DNA of 64,000 bases from Bradyrhizobium sp. ISRA430 (GCF_029909975.1 NZ_CP094516.1:124001-188000); one strand, 5' to 3'; counted from the first letter of the stretch, positions 16,919-25,309 are shown. The notes: generated by a model from the sequence alone, not told the origin. Numbers and translations are program-made.

Positions 16919-17332
16919 TCACGCCGGCGGCATGCCCTCGAACTTCGGCAGGCTGGGATCGAGCTGATCCCAGCCATGTCCGCGCGCGGCGTAAGTGACC
17001 ACCTGGGGCTTGTAGCGAGACGGCTCGTCGAGGCTCGCGGCGCGGATGGTGAAGATGTCGGGCATCGCCGCGAAGGTCATGTAGACCGGCAAGCCGCACA
17101 CGGAGCAGAAGGCGCGCGTCTTCACATTGCCGCTGTCACCGACCATGTCCCATTGCTTGGCCTCACCTGTCACCGTGACGCCGGCGCGCGCGAAGGTCGC
17201 GTACGAGCCGTGACCGCTGCCACTTTCACGCTGGCAGTCCCGGCACTGGCAGTGGTTGGCGAAGAGAGGCTCACCGGAGATCGAATAGCGGATCGCGCCG
17301 CAGGCGCAGCCGCCGGTATAGGGCTTCTTCAT
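16919..17332 (-). CDS. GFA-family (Mss4-fold) zinc protein
   Basis: A 137-residue protein of the GFA family (glutathione-dependent formaldehyde-activating enzyme-like). It shows the metal ligands C9 and C11 (GGCACGAIRY), C28, C30 and C33 (NHCQCRDCQRESG), and a second CxxC (FCSVCGLPVY), which together make the two zinc sites of the Mss4-like fold. Family members are often annotated as aldehyde-activating proteins but most have no proven activity. It is the last gene of an ArsR-SRPBCC-GFA run on the minus strand, 15 bp after the SRPBCC gene. Confidence 0.9.
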   Translation of the reverse strand: MKKPYTGGCACGAIRYSISGEPLFANHCQCRDCQRESGSGHGSYATFARAGVTVTGEAKQWDMVGDSGNVKTRAFCSVCGLPVYMTFAAMPDIFTIRAASLDEPSRYKPQVVTYAARGHGWDQLDPSLPKFEGMPPA

Positions 17333-17347
17333 CGCGATATCTCCCTC

Positions 17348-17821
17348 TCACTCTTCGCCGCTGACCGCGTCGAGCCTCTGCAGGACCTTGGTCCAGCCAT
17401 CGCTCATGTTGCGGTAGGCGGTGTCGTTCCTGGGCGTCAGGAAGCCCGAATGCACGAGGCGCACGCGCGTACCGGCTTCGACCGGCGTGAGGGACCAGGT
17501 GACGACGGTATTGAGCGGCGAGCCGTAGCCGGTATTGCCTTCGTCGCCGCCCTTCCAGGCGTAGGCGAGGCGCCGGTTCGGCACGACTTCGAGAACGCGG
17601 CAATGGATCACGCCATCCCAGGCGCCGGCCGGGTTGGTCTTGAACGTGAAAGTGTTGCCTTCGGTTGCCTCGAAGCCGGTCGGCGGCATCAGCCAGCGCC
17701 CGATCAACTGGGCGGTCGTCAGCGCCTTCCAGATCGTCTCGGTGGAGTGAGGGAGGACCTCGTCGATGACGATGTCCTGTGTGTTTTCTTGGGGCTTGGC
17801 TTTCAACTCGGCAGCACTCAC
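17348..17821 (-). CDS. SRPBCC / AHSA1-like protein
   Basis: A 157-residue protein with the AHSA1 (Aha1 C-terminal) SRPBCC fold: DIVIDEVLPHSTETIWKALT, the WLMPPTGFEATEGNTF strand, GVIHCRVLEVVPNRRLAYAW and TRVRLVHSGF. It starts at a GTG that overlaps the TGA of the upstream ArsR gene (GTGA), so the two are translationally coupled. ArsR plus AHSA1-like gene pairs are very common in rhizobia. A small hydrophobic ligand is usually assumed for the domain; the ligand is unknown. Confidence 0.87.
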   Translation of the reverse strand: MSAAELKAKPQENTQDIVIDEVLPHSTETIWKALTTAQLIGRWLMPPTGFEATEGNTFTFKTNPAGAWDGVIHCRVLEVVPNRRLAYAWKGGDEGNTGYGSPLNTVVTWSLTPVEAGTRVRLVHSGFLTPRNDTAYRNMSDGWTKVLQRLDAVSGEE

Positions 17822-18153
17822 GGATCGATCTCCTTCAAGAGGGTACGCAGGTTTTGGAAGCGCTCGCGCCAGAACACGCCGTAATGGTCCATCCATTCGA
17901 CCAGCGGCTCGAGCCCTTGAGGGGCGGCGCGATAGTAGACATTGCGGCCCTCGGCACGCTCGGCGACGAGGCCGGCCTGCCGGAGGGATTTCAGGTGCTG
18001 CGAAATCGCGCCTTGGGTCACACCGCTGCCGCGCGTCAGCTCGGCGACGCTGATCTCTTTGCTCTCGAAGACACGCTCGAACACGGCGCGCCGGGTCGGA
18101 TCGGCCAGCGCGCGCATGACGGTCGTAACCAGGTTTGGGGCGGCTTCGCTCAT
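17818..18153 (-). CDS. ArsR/SmtB-family transcriptional repressor
   Basis: A 111-residue winged-helix regulator starting MSEAAPNLVTTVMRALADPT. The recognition helix region VAELTRGSGVTQGAISQHLKSLRQAGLV is typical. The metal-binding ELCVCDL motif of classic ArsR is absent, as is usual for the subgroup paired with SRPBCC genes, so it probably does not sense metal. Two tandem palindromes lie just upstream and are likely its own operators. An in-frame extension to 18234 would run through those operators and is rejected. Confidence 0.88.
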   Translation of the reverse strand: MSEAAPNLVTTVMRALADPTRRAVFERVFESKEISVAELTRGSGVTQGAISQHLKSLRQAGLVAERAEGRNVYYRAAPQGLEPLVEWMDHYGVFWRERFQNLRTLLKEIDP

Positions 18154-18162
18154 GGCCAACCA

Positions 18163-18196
18163 ATTAGTCCAGGCTAATGCATTAGTCAAGACTAAT
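18163..18196. promoter_or_regulatory. Tandem ATTAG-N6-CTAAT operators upstream of arsR
   Basis: Two 16-bp palindromes with identical arms, ATTAGTCCAGGCTAAT (18163-18178) and ATTAGTCAAGACTAAT (18181-18196), spaced 18 bp centre to centre and ending 10 bp before the arsR start. The likely ligand is the ArsR-type regulator itself (autoregulation). Confidence 0.75.
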
Positions 18197-18214
18197 GTGT
18201 TGGTCCGATTGACT

Positions 18215-18234
18215 ATGACTGACCGGTCAGTCAT
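18215..18234. promoter_or_regulatory. Perfect 20-bp palindrome, TetR operator
   Basis: ATGACTGACCGGTCAGTCAT is a perfect palindrome 9 bp before the tetR start codon. TGACCGGTCA-type cores are typical TetR-family operators. It lies in the divergent region shared with arsR. Confidence 0.8.
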
Positions 18235-18243
18235 AATCTAAAA

Positions 18244-18945
18244 ATGGCAAAGACCCCGATCCACATTTCCGCCCCGCCAGACGTCCGCACGATCGCAAAG
18301 GGCGGCGCATCCAAAGCAGGTGGCGACGCCGTTGCAGGCGCCTCGAACCGCGCCGCACGGGCGGCTGAGCGGCGCGCGGCGATCGTGGAGGCGGCGCTGG
18401 AGGAATTCATCGCGCGCGGCTTCGCGGCGACACGGCTCGACGACATCGCCAAGCGCGCGGGCGTCGCCAAGGGCACGATCTACCTGCATTTCAAGGACAA
18501 GGAATCGATGTTCGAGGAGCTGGTCCGCATCGTGATCGTACCGGTGGTGGAGAAGCTCACGACGCTGCCGCCGCCGACCGGCTCGGTGCGCGATCTCGTC
18601 GAGTCCTTTGCCAGCAATTTCCTCAAGGAGGTCGCGAACACCAGGCGCGGCGATCTCGTGCGCCTGATCGTGGCGGAGGGGCCGCGCTTCCCGGCGGTGG
18701 CCGATTTCTACTATCGCGAGGTCGTCTCGCGCGGGATCGCAGGCATGCGCGCGCTGATCGAGCTCGGCATCGCCCGCGGCGAGATCCAGCAGAAGAACCT
18801 CGCACGCTTCCCCCAGATCCTGGTCGCACCGGCGATGATCGCGGTGATCTGGCAGAGCCTGTTTGCGCGGCATGCGCCGCTCGATGCGCAGGAGATGCTG
18901 CGCGTCCATCTTGATTTGATTTTTGGTGAACGGAGGACGACATGA
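18244..18945 (+). CDS. TetR/AcrR-family regulator of the adjacent exporter
   Basis: A 233-residue regulator. After a flexible 40-residue N-terminal tail (Ala/Gly-rich) comes the TetR helix-turn-helix, AIVEAALEEFIARGFAATRLDDIAKRAGVAKGTIYLHFKDKESMF, followed by a C-terminal TetR_C-like ligand domain. Its stop overlaps the start of the HlyD-type gene (ATGA), so it is the first gene of the efflux operon tetR-hlyD-ATPase-permease. It most likely represses the operon through the palindrome at 18215-18234 and is released by an exported compound. The layout is like the E. coli cecR/ybhGFSR system. Confidence 0.9.
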   Translation: MAKTPIHISAPPDVRTIAKGGASKAGGDAVAGASNRAARAAERRAAIVEAALEEFIARGFAATRLDDIAKRAGVAKGTIYLHFKDKESMFEELVRIVIVPVVEKLTTLPPPTGSVRDLVESFASNFLKEVANTRRGDLVRLIVAEGPRFPAVADFYYREVVSRGIAGMRALIELGIARGEIQQKNLARFPQILVAPAMIAVIWQSLFARHAPLDAQEMLRVHLDLIFGERRTT

Positions 18946-19811
18946 CGTCGTCGCAAATTATTTCGCACTTCATCCTCATCCTGAGGAGCGCGGAACGCGT
19001 GTCTCGAAGGATGAAGGCCCGGCTTTCAGTACGCCAGGCGCGACTTCATATGATCGTGGCCGTCGTGCTCGCAACTGGGCTTGCCGGGTGCATGGAGAAG
19101 CGTGATCCCGGCTTCCAGGGCTGGGTCGAGGCCGACATGATTTTCGTCAGCCCCGACGAGGCCGGTCGCGTGATCAAGCTCAATGTCCGCGAAGGTGACG
19201 AGGTCAAGGTCGGCGATCACCTCTATTCCGTCGACGACGATCTCCAGCTTGCCGATCTCAACCAGAACAAGGCGACGCTCGCGAACGCGCAGCAGACCTA
19301 TGATCGCGCGGCCTCGCTCAGCAAGACCGGCTCCGGCACGCAGGCCAATCTGGATTCCGCGGTCTCGGCCTTGCGGGTCGCGGAAGCACGCGTGGCGACA
19401 TCGGAGACGCGGATGGCGCGGCGCAAGGGCTTTGCGCCGGTTGCCGGCACCATCCAGCAGATCTATTTCCGCGAAGGCGAGATGGTTGGCGCGCAGCGGC
19501 CGGTGCTATCCATCATGCCGCCCGGCAACATGAAGCTGCGCTTCTTCGTGCCGGAGGCGGAGCTGCCGAAGCTCGCGATCGGCGATCAGGTTCGCGTGTC
19601 CTGCGACAATTGCGCTGATGACCTCACCGCAAAGATCTATTTCATCGCGACTTCGGCCGAATACACCCCGCCGGTGATCTACAGCCTCGATGAGCGCAAC
19701 AAGCTCGTCTACCTGATCCAGGCGCGGCCCGCGCGGCCGGATGCCTTGCGGGTGGGTCAGCCAATCAGCATCTATCTCAATCCAAAGACTCCAGTGGCGG
19801 ACAAGCGATGA
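18942..19811 (+). CDS. HlyD-family periplasmic adaptor (lipoprotein) of an ABC-2 exporter
   Basis: Membrane-fusion subunit linking the ABC permease to the outside. A lipobox (ATGLAGC) ends a hydrophobic stretch MIVAVVLATGLAGC, so the mature protein is probably a lipoprotein. A biotinyl-lipoyl-like half motif (GRVIKLNVREGDEVKVGD), a coiled-coil hairpin (about residues 110-150) and the returning KGFAPVAGTIQQIYFREGE segment follow. The ATG at 18942 has the best SD (GGAGG) and overlaps tetR, but it gives an unusual 36-residue leader encoded partly by an intergenic repeat; starts at 19011 or 19050 give ordinary signal peptides. Confidence 0.88.
   Translation: MTSSQIISHFILILRSAERVSRRMKARLSVRQARLHMIVAVVLATGLAGCMEKRDPGFQGWVEADMIFVSPDEAGRVIKLNVREGDEVKVGDHLYSVDDDLQLADLNQNKATLANAQQTYDRAASLSKTGSGTQANLDSAVSALRVAEARVATSETRMARRKGFAPVAGTIQQIYFREGEMVGAQRPVLSIMPPGNMKLRFFVPEAELPKLAIGDQVRVSCDNCADDLTAKIYFIATSAEYTPPVIYSLDERNKLVYLIQARPARPDALRVGQPISIYLNPKTPVADKR
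18970..19019. repeat. Half copy of repeat family E inside the hlyD leader
   Basis: CATCCTCATCCTGAGGAGCG and TGTCTCGAAGGATGAAGG match one arm of the palindrome at 44940-45048. Here it lies within the coding frame of the HlyD-type gene. Confidence 0.7.
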
Positions 19812-20746
19812 ACGGGACATCCGGCAACGGCATCGCGATCGACGTCAAGGGCCTGACGAAATCGTTCGGCGGCCGCGAGGTCGTGCACGATCTGTCGATG
19901 CAGGTGAAGCGCGGCTCGATCTACGGCTTTCTCGGGCCCAACGGCTCGGGCAAGACCACGACCATTCGCATCCTCTGCGGCTTGCTCACGCCGGACAGCG
20001 GCGAGGGCACCTGTCTCGGCTACGACATCCGCCGCGACGCCGAACGCATCAAGCGCCAGGTCGGCTACATGACCCAGCGCTTCAGCCTGTATCAGGACCT
20101 CTCGGTGCGCGAGAACCTGGAGTTCGTAGCGCGGCTCTACGGCCTGCGCGATGCCCGCAGCGCGGCGCGCGACATGATCAGGCGGCTCGGGCTTTCGGGC
20201 CGCGAGGAGCAGCTCGCCGGCGAGCTCTCCGGCGGCTGGAAGCAGCGGCTGGCGCTCGGCGCCTGCACCTTGCCCAATCCTCAACTCTTGCTGCTCGACG
20301 AGCCGACCGCGGGCGTCGATCCCAAGGCGCGGCGCGATTTCTGGAACGAGATCCATGCGCTCGCGGCCGACGGCCTCACCGTGCTGGTGTCCACCCACTA
20401 CATGGACGAAGCCGAGCGCTGTCACGAGATCGCCTACATCGCCTACGGCCATCTCCTGGCGCGCGGCACGGTGGACGAGGTGATCGCGAAATCCGCACTC
20501 ACCACCTATACCGTGACGGGTGAGGATCTGAACGGCCTTGCGGCCGAGCTCACCGGAAAGCCTGGCGTCGACATGGTCGCGCCGTTCGGCACGTCGCTGC
20601 ATGTCTCGGGACGCGATGTCGCGGCGCTGGAGGCGAGCATCGCGCCATGGCGCGACAGAAGCGGCCTGCGCTGGCAGAAATCGTCGCCTTCGCTCGAGGA
20701 CGTGTTCATCGAACTGATGGGCCGCTCGAAGGACAATTTCCAATGA
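19808..20746 (+). CDS. ABC exporter ATP-binding protein (DrrA/YbhF type)
   Basis: The 312-residue cytoplasmic ATPase of the exporter. Walker A GPNGSGKTTT, Q-loop YMTQRFSLYQDLSV, ABC signature LSGGWKQRL, Walker B LLLLDEPTAGVDP and H-loop STHYMDEAERC are all intact. The LSVRENLEFVARLYGL segment and the C-terminal extension (about 80 residues) place it in the ABC-2/DrrA group. Its start overlaps the adaptor stop (ATGA) and its stop overlaps the permease start, so all three are translated together. The E. coli counterpart YbhF is twice as long with two ATPase domains; here there is one. Confidence 0.92.
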   Translation: MNGTSGNGIAIDVKGLTKSFGGREVVHDLSMQVKRGSIYGFLGPNGSGKTTTIRILCGLLTPDSGEGTCLGYDIRRDAERIKRQVGYMTQRFSLYQDLSVRENLEFVARLYGLRDARSAARDMIRRLGLSGREEQLAGELSGGWKQRLALGACTLPNPQLLLLDEPTAGVDPKARRDFWNEIHALAADGLTVLVSTHYMDEAERCHEIAYIAYGHLLARGTVDEVIAKSALTTYTVTGEDLNGLAAELTGKPGVDMVAPFGTSLHVSGRDVAALEASIAPWRDRSGLRWQKSSPSLEDVFIELMGRSKDNFQ

Positions 20747-21906
20747 CCGCCGTCGATCAGCCGTTCCCAACGCACGAAATCCGGGAGCGCTTCGGTTTCT
20801 GGAAGCGCTCCTATGCGATGCTGGTCAAGGAATTCATTCAGCTCAGGCGCGATCGCGTGTCCTTTGCGATGATCGTCATGCTGCCGGTGATGCAGCTCCT
20901 GCTGTTCGGCTACGCCATCAACACCACGCCGCACAACCTGCCGAGCGCGGTGCTGCTCCAGGAGGACAGCGATCTCGCCCGCTCGGTGCTGAAGGCGCTG
21001 GAGAACACCGCCTATTTCCGCTTCCTTTACGAAGTGCACGATGTCGACGATTTCGACAATCTGCTGAAATCCGGCAAGGTGCTGTTCGGCGTCGAGATCC
21101 CACGCGGCTTCGAGCGCGCGGTGCGGCGCGGCGACAAGCCGGCGCTGCTGGTCGCGGCCGATGCGACCGATCCGATCGCGGCGAGCGCCGCGCTCGGCTC
21201 GCTCGGCATGGTCGTGCAGACCGCGCTCGCGCACGATCTCTATATCGGCGATCCCCCGGAGATGCCGTTCGAGATCCGGGCACATGCCCGCTACAATCCG
21301 GCGGCCGCCTCGAGCCTTAACATCGTGCCGGGCCTCGTCGGCACCATCCTGACCATGACGATGCTGATCTTCACTGCGCTCTCGGTCACACGCGAGGTCG
21401 AGCGCGGCACCATGGAGAGCCTGTTGTCAATGCCGATCAAGCCGGTGGAGGTGATGTTCGGCAAGATCATTCCTTACGTGCTGGTCGGCTTCGTCCAGGC
21501 CTTCCTCATCATCGGCATCGGTGTCGGTCTGTTCGGCGTACCCGTGCTCGGCAACTTAGTCCTGCTGGCGCTGTTGTCGACGCTGTTCATCACCACCAAC
21601 CTGTCGATCGGCTATACGATCTCGACGGTGGTGCAGAACCAGCTTCAGGCCATGCAGATGTCGATGATGTTCTTCCTGCCGAGTATCCTCTTGTCCGGAT
21701 TCATGTTCCCGTTCGCGGGCATGCCGGCCTGGGCGCAATATGTCGGCGAATGCCTGCCGCTGACGCATTACCTGCGGATCGTGCGCGCCATCATGCTGAA
21801 GGGCGCGACCATGCAGAACCTGCGCTTCGATGCGCTGGCGCTGGCCGCCCTGATGCTGGTCGCCATGGTCATCGCCGTGACGCGCTTCCGCCGCACGCTG
21901 GATTGA
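20743..21906 (+). CDS. ABC-2 type permease of the exporter
   Basis: A 387-residue inner-membrane permease starting MTAVDQPFPTHEIRERFGF; the start overlaps the ATPase stop. One helix near residue 40 (FAMIVMLPVMQLLLFGYAI) is followed by a large extracytoplasmic domain and then five C-terminal helices. The family block REVERGTMESLLSMPIKPVEVM, the amphipathic-coupling segment of ABC2_membrane_3 proteins, is clear, as is LSGFMFPFAGMPAWAQ. It is the only permease in the operon, so it probably works as a homodimer. Confidence 0.9.
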   Translation: MTAVDQPFPTHEIRERFGFWKRSYAMLVKEFIQLRRDRVSFAMIVMLPVMQLLLFGYAINTTPHNLPSAVLLQEDSDLARSVLKALENTAYFRFLYEVHDVDDFDNLLKSGKVLFGVEIPRGFERAVRRGDKPALLVAADATDPIAASAALGSLGMVVQTALAHDLYIGDPPEMPFEIRAHARYNPAAASSLNIVPGLVGTILTMTMLIFTALSVTREVERGTMESLLSMPIKPVEVMFGKIIPYVLVGFVQAFLIIGIGVGLFGVPVLGNLVLLALLSTLFITTNLSIGYTISTVVQNQLQAMQMSMMFFLPSILLSGFMFPFAGMPAWAQYVGECLPLTHYLRIVRAIMLKGATMQNLRFDALALAALMLVAMVIAVTRFRRTLD

Positions 21907-21936
21907 GGCAAAATACCCCGGAATCGAGGGGGTGGA

Positions 21937-23244
21937 ATGGTCAGCTTTGCGAGCAGAAGGAAACGGCATCATGCCGTGTTGTCGGAGGATTTCGAGCGCG
22001 AGCTGACGCGGGAAGTGCTGCGCACCGAACTCTTGCGGGTGAGGGCGCTGATCATGACGGGATGCGTCATGATCGTCTTCCTCACCGCGATCTACCTGAT
22101 CGATCCGGCCGTCGTGAACCGGGTCTGGCGCGGAACGCGTGGACTCCTCGAAGAGTACGGCCTTCTGATCGGCTTCATCCTTCTCGAGGTCTGGATCTAC
22201 ACCCAGATCCGGCGCAACCTCAGGCTCAACCGCGATCTGCCGGTGGTCCGGCGCTATATCGGCGCCCTGATCGAGACGTCGCTGCCCACGGTCATCCTCA
22301 TCCTGCAAATCCGGAGCATGGGCGCGAGCCAGGCGCTCGGCTTCGCCGTGCCGCTGATCTACTTCATCTTCGTCATCCTCTCGACCCTGCGGCTCGATTT
22401 CTGGCTCTCCACCTTCACGGGCTTCGTCGCCGCGGCCCAGCTCTTCGCGGTTGCGCTGATCTATGATCCCTCGAGCGGCATCGGCGAACCTCAGACCTAT
22501 TTCCATGCGGTGCGCAGCATCATCATCCTGGTCTGCGGCGTGCTCGCGGGCACGGTCGGCGCGCAGCTCCGGCGACAATTTGCCGCGAGCATCGCGGCGG
22601 CCACCGCGCGCGACCGCGTGACCAACCTGTTCGGCCAGCACGTCTCGCCTCAGGTGGTGGATCGGCTGATGACGCAGGGAACGAGCGCCGGCGGTGACGT
22701 CCGCCGCGTTGCGGTGATGTTCGTCGATTTCCGCGGCTTCACCGCGGGCGCGCAGACGCGCTCTCCGCAGGAGGTGGTCGACCGGCTCGACGGCGCCTTC
22801 GCGGTGCTGGTCGACATTCTCGACCGCGAGGGCGGCATCGTGAACAAATTTCTCGGAGACGGCTTTCTGGCGCTGTTCGGCGCGCCGCTGGAGGCCTCCG
22901 ACGCCGCTCATCGCGCGGTTGCCGCAGGCCGCGAGATGCTGACCGCGATGGATCACATCAACGCGCAGACGAGCTGGCCGCTTCGTATCGGCATCGGCAT
23001 CCATTTCGGCGAGGTGGTTGCCGGCAATATCGGCTCGCCCCGGCGCAAGGAGTACACGGTGATCGGCGACACCGTGAACTTTGCCTCGCGGCTTGAAGCG
23101 TTGAACAAGGAGTTCGGCTCGCAGCTCCTGATCTCGGCATCCGTGCGCGAGGCGCTCGGGGACGACGGCGGCGATGCCGTTGCGCTCGGCGAAGTCGCGG
23201 TGCGTGGCTACGAGCAGCCGGTGGCGGTATTTCGGCTGGGGTGA
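21937..23244 (+). CDS. Membrane-anchored class III adenylate cyclase
   Basis: A 435-residue protein. Residues 35-215 hold about six membrane helices with no recognised sensor motif; residues 220-435 form a class III cyclase domain. Metal-binding aspartates are D264 (MFVDFRGFT) and D308 (NKFLGDGF), and K304 together with the Asp of VIGDTVN matches the adenine-specifying Lys/Asp pair, so ATP is the likely substrate and cAMP the product. The transition-state segment NFASRLE is present. It follows the exporter operon by 30 bp but is probably a separate unit. Rhizobia carry many such cyclases, and the signal is unknown. Confidence 0.9.
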   Translation: MVSFASRRKRHHAVLSEDFERELTREVLRTELLRVRALIMTGCVMIVFLTAIYLIDPAVVNRVWRGTRGLLEEYGLLIGFILLEVWIYTQIRRNLRLNRDLPVVRRYIGALIETSLPTVILILQIRSMGASQALGFAVPLIYFIFVILSTLRLDFWLSTFTGFVAAAQLFAVALIYDPSSGIGEPQTYFHAVRSIIILVCGVLAGTVGAQLRRQFAASIAAATARDRVTNLFGQHVSPQVVDRLMTQGTSAGGDVRRVAVMFVDFRGFTAGAQTRSPQEVVDRLDGAFAVLVDILDREGGIVNKFLGDGFLALFGAPLEASDAAHRAVAAGREMLTAMDHINAQTSWPLRIGIGIHFGEVVAGNIGSPRRKEYTVIGDTVNFASRLEALNKEFGSQLLISASVREALGDDGGDAVALGEVAVRGYEQPVAVFRLG

Positions 23245-23378
23245 GGGGCTTTCGACGGCTTCAGACGCAACTCGCGTTTGGTTGATGAGGCGTGATGAAA
23301 TTTTTGCCGGAGCTTTCTGCTCCTGCACTCAGGAAGCCGAAACGTCCTCGGCTTTCGTCTGTCACGCGGAGAAAACCA

Positions 23379-23576
23379 ATGACCCGATTGACCTTTGTCT
23401 CGGCGGCCTTGATCGCTGCCGCCGTCTATCAAATTCAGACCGCAGCCGCCCGTGACGTCGCCGCGCGGCGCGCCGCACCTCAAACAGCGGCGGATTGTGT
23501 GAGGGCTCCAGCGGTGGGCGCGTATGCCTCTGCCCCCTACAAGGAGCCACCTTGCATGCCGAAGCCGACGAACTGA
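23379..23576 (+). CDS. Small secreted protein, 65 aa
   Basis: A 65-residue product with a clear signal peptide (MTRLTFVSAALIAAAVYQI, cleavage likely after TAAA) and a short mature part with two cysteines that could pair (ADCVRAP and PPCMP). An SD-like GGAG lies upstream. I do not recognise a family; small proteins of this build are common and uncharacterised in Bradyrhizobium. An in-frame ATG at 23292 would put 29 basic residues before the signal peptide and is rejected. Confidence 0.6.
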   Translation: MTRLTFVSAALIAAAVYQIQTAAARDVAARRAAPQTAADCVRAPAVGAYASAPYKEPPCMPKPTN

Positions 23577-23783
23577 CGATGGAGGCAGACGAGGTCGGGC
23601 TGGCGAACTCCGCCAACCTGACCTCGCGATCCGCTGCGGCCGGCTCACTATGCCTGTAGTCGCGCCAACAATGATTGCTCCGAATGCTCCGAGTTTTGAG
23701 ACATGACGAGTAATGCCGCCGGCTTATACAATGCCGGCGGTGCGGCCGGTTGTGGCCGCCATTTGCGTGAAGGGAAGCGAAAG

Positions 23784-24698
23784 ATGCAGCGGCGCTACAT
23801 CACCGTCGACGTGTTCACCGACCGTGCCTTCGGCGGTAACCAGCTCGCCGTCGTGCTCGACGCCGGCGGGCTTTCGACCACACAAATGCAGGCGATCGCG
23901 ACCGAGTTCAACTATTCCGAGACAACCTTCGTGCTGCCGCCGCGCGATCGGGACAATGACGCGGAGGTGCGCATCTTCACGCCGGTCAGGGAGCTTCCTT
24001 TCGCGGGGCACCCCAACGTCGGCACCGCATTCGTGCTGGCCACGTTCGCGAAAGAGCCGAAGCCGCGCCTGCTGTTCGAGGAGAAGGCGGGGCTCGTGCC
24101 GGTCGACATCAGGAGAGAGCAGGGCCGGGTGGTCAACGCCGAGCTGACCGCGCCGCAGCCGCTGTCGCGCCTCGCGCAGCTTTCCGCCGCCGAGGTCGCG
24201 GCTTGCCTGTCGCTCACCACGGATGACATCAGGACCGATCGTCACGCGCCGCAGGTCGTCGGCGTCGGAACGCCCTTCGTGGTGGCGGAAGTGCGGTCGC
24301 GCCACGCCGTGCGCCGGGCCAAGCCCGATGCCGCAGCGTTCGGCCGGGTGTTGCCGCGTGACGGTGCTTTCGCCATCTATTTCTACACCCGTGATGTCCC
24401 TGCGCCGGAGTCGCCCTGTGAATTGCAGGCGCGGATGTTCTTCCCGGGTGCGAGTGGCCTGATCGAGGACCCCGCCACCGGCAGCGCCACGGTCGCCGCG
24501 GCGGCCTTGTTCGCCGATCTCGATTCCCTGCTCGAGGGCGAATTGCGGCACACGATCGGCCAGGGCTTCGACATGGGCCGCCCGAGCCTCCTCCTGACGC
24601 GCGTGCGCAAGCAGGATGGCAAGATCGTCTCCGCTCATGTCGGCGGAAGCTGCGTGCAGATGATGGAAGGCACGTTCAGCTTGGCGGGGGAGGGGTAA
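23784..24698 (+). CDS. PhzF-family isomerase/epimerase-like protein
   Basis: A 304-residue protein with the diaminopimelate-epimerase-like double-barrel fold of PhzF. Diagnostic segments are YITVDVFTDRAFGGNQLAVV, the catalytic-Glu region (EFNYSETTFVLPP), REVRIFTP-like VRIFTPVRELPFAGHPNVGTAF and the second-lobe DPATGSAT. The family works by general acid-base isomerisation without cofactors; the substrate here is unknown and no phenazine genes are near. The start at 23784 has an SD (GGGAAG) and gives the family N-terminus MQRRYITVDVF; an upstream ATG at 23703 is less likely. Confidence 0.9.
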   Translation: MQRRYITVDVFTDRAFGGNQLAVVLDAGGLSTTQMQAIATEFNYSETTFVLPPRDRDNDAEVRIFTPVRELPFAGHPNVGTAFVLATFAKEPKPRLLFEEKAGLVPVDIRREQGRVVNAELTAPQPLSRLAQLSAAEVAACLSLTTDDIRTDRHAPQVVGVGTPFVVAEVRSRHAVRRAKPDAAAFGRVLPRDGAFAIYFYTRDVPAPESPCELQARMFFPGASGLIEDPATGSATVAAAALFADLDSLLEGELRHTIGQGFDMGRPSLLLTRVRKQDGKIVSAHVGGSCVQMMEGTFSLAGEG

Positions 24699-24731
24699 CC
24701 CTCGCCGCCCGCGCGCGAATTCTCTCCACTT

Positions 24732-24833
24732 GTCATCCGGGGCGCGCGTAGCGCGAACCCGGAATCCATCGGGCCGCAGAGTTGGTGGGTAAATGGATTC
24801 CGGGCTCGCGCTCGCGCGCGCCCCGGAATGACG
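24732..24833. repeat. Palindromic intergenic repeat, family A
   Basis: Same inner arms as the copy at 3515-3623 (CCCGGAATCCAT / ATGGATTCCGGG), with outer arms GTCATCCGGGGCGCGCG and CGCGCGCCCCGGAATGAC. It ends 5 bp before the stop codon of the DUF488 gene on the other strand. Confidence 0.85.
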
Positions 24834-24838
24834 GGGAT

Positions 24839-25300
24839 CTAGATCTGCCGCCCCGCCAAATTCTTCACCGTCACCCCATCCCGCTCCTCGATGATCTCCG
24901 CGATCATCTGCCGGTGGCAATGGGCGTGGTCGCGCTCGTAGCAGAGCAGGCAGACGGGGCCGGCCTTCTTCACCAGCGCAGAGAGCTCGTCGAGCTCTTC
25001 CTTCGCCTGCGGCGTCTTCAGGTGCTTTGAATAGATCGTTTCCAGCACGTCGTATTGGCCGCTGCGAGCGGCGAGGCGGCCTTCCCTGGGCGTGCCGAGC
25101 GCGGCGAGGTGGACATAGGCGATGCCGCGCTCATCGAGGCCGGCGGCGAGCTGCTTCTTGGAGAAGCCCGGCCGGCGCGAGGAGGTCACCGCGCGCACGT
25201 CGACCACGAGCTTGACACCGGCCTGTTCAAGTTCGTCGAGCACGGCCCTGGGCGGTGTCTGCTCATAGCCGATTGTGAAGAGCTTCTTCGCCTTTGCCAT
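24839..25300 (-). CDS. DUF488 family protein
   Basis: A 153-residue protein with the DUF488 pattern: FTIGYEQTPPRAVLDELEQAGV, VDVRAVTSSRRPGFSKKQLA and the closing VCLLCYERDHAHCHRQMIAE block. The Cys/His motif (CLLCYERDxxxCHR) resembles a metal or nucleic-acid binding site, though the biochemical role is unknown. It starts MAKAKKLFTIGY and lies 9 bp after the DUF72 gene on the minus strand. DUF72 and DUF488 genes are often adjacent, which suggests a shared pathway. Confidence 0.9.
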   Translation of the reverse strand: MAKAKKLFTIGYEQTPPRAVLDELEQAGVKLVVDVRAVTSSRRPGFSKKQLAAGLDERGIAYVHLAALGTPREGRLAARSGQYDVLETIYSKHLKTPQAKEELDELSALVKKAGPVCLLCYERDHAHCHRQMIAEIIEERDGVTVKNLAGRQI

Positions 25301-25309
25301 CGAGCAATC

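Noticed and set aside
16737..16967. Frame of about 76 codons downstream of the TIGR03118 gene
   Set aside because: It is in a third frame relative to the two halves of the gene remnant there, and overlaps the end of the GFA gene.
16919..18153. Arsenic resistance operon
   Set aside because: The ArsR-type regulator lacks the ELCVCDL metal motif and no arsB, arsC or acr3 gene is near; the SRPBCC partner points to another ligand.
21556..23328. Frame of about 590 codons opposite the ABC permease and cyclase
   Set aside because: Antisense shadow; composition dominated by R, H, D and Q with no domain signature.
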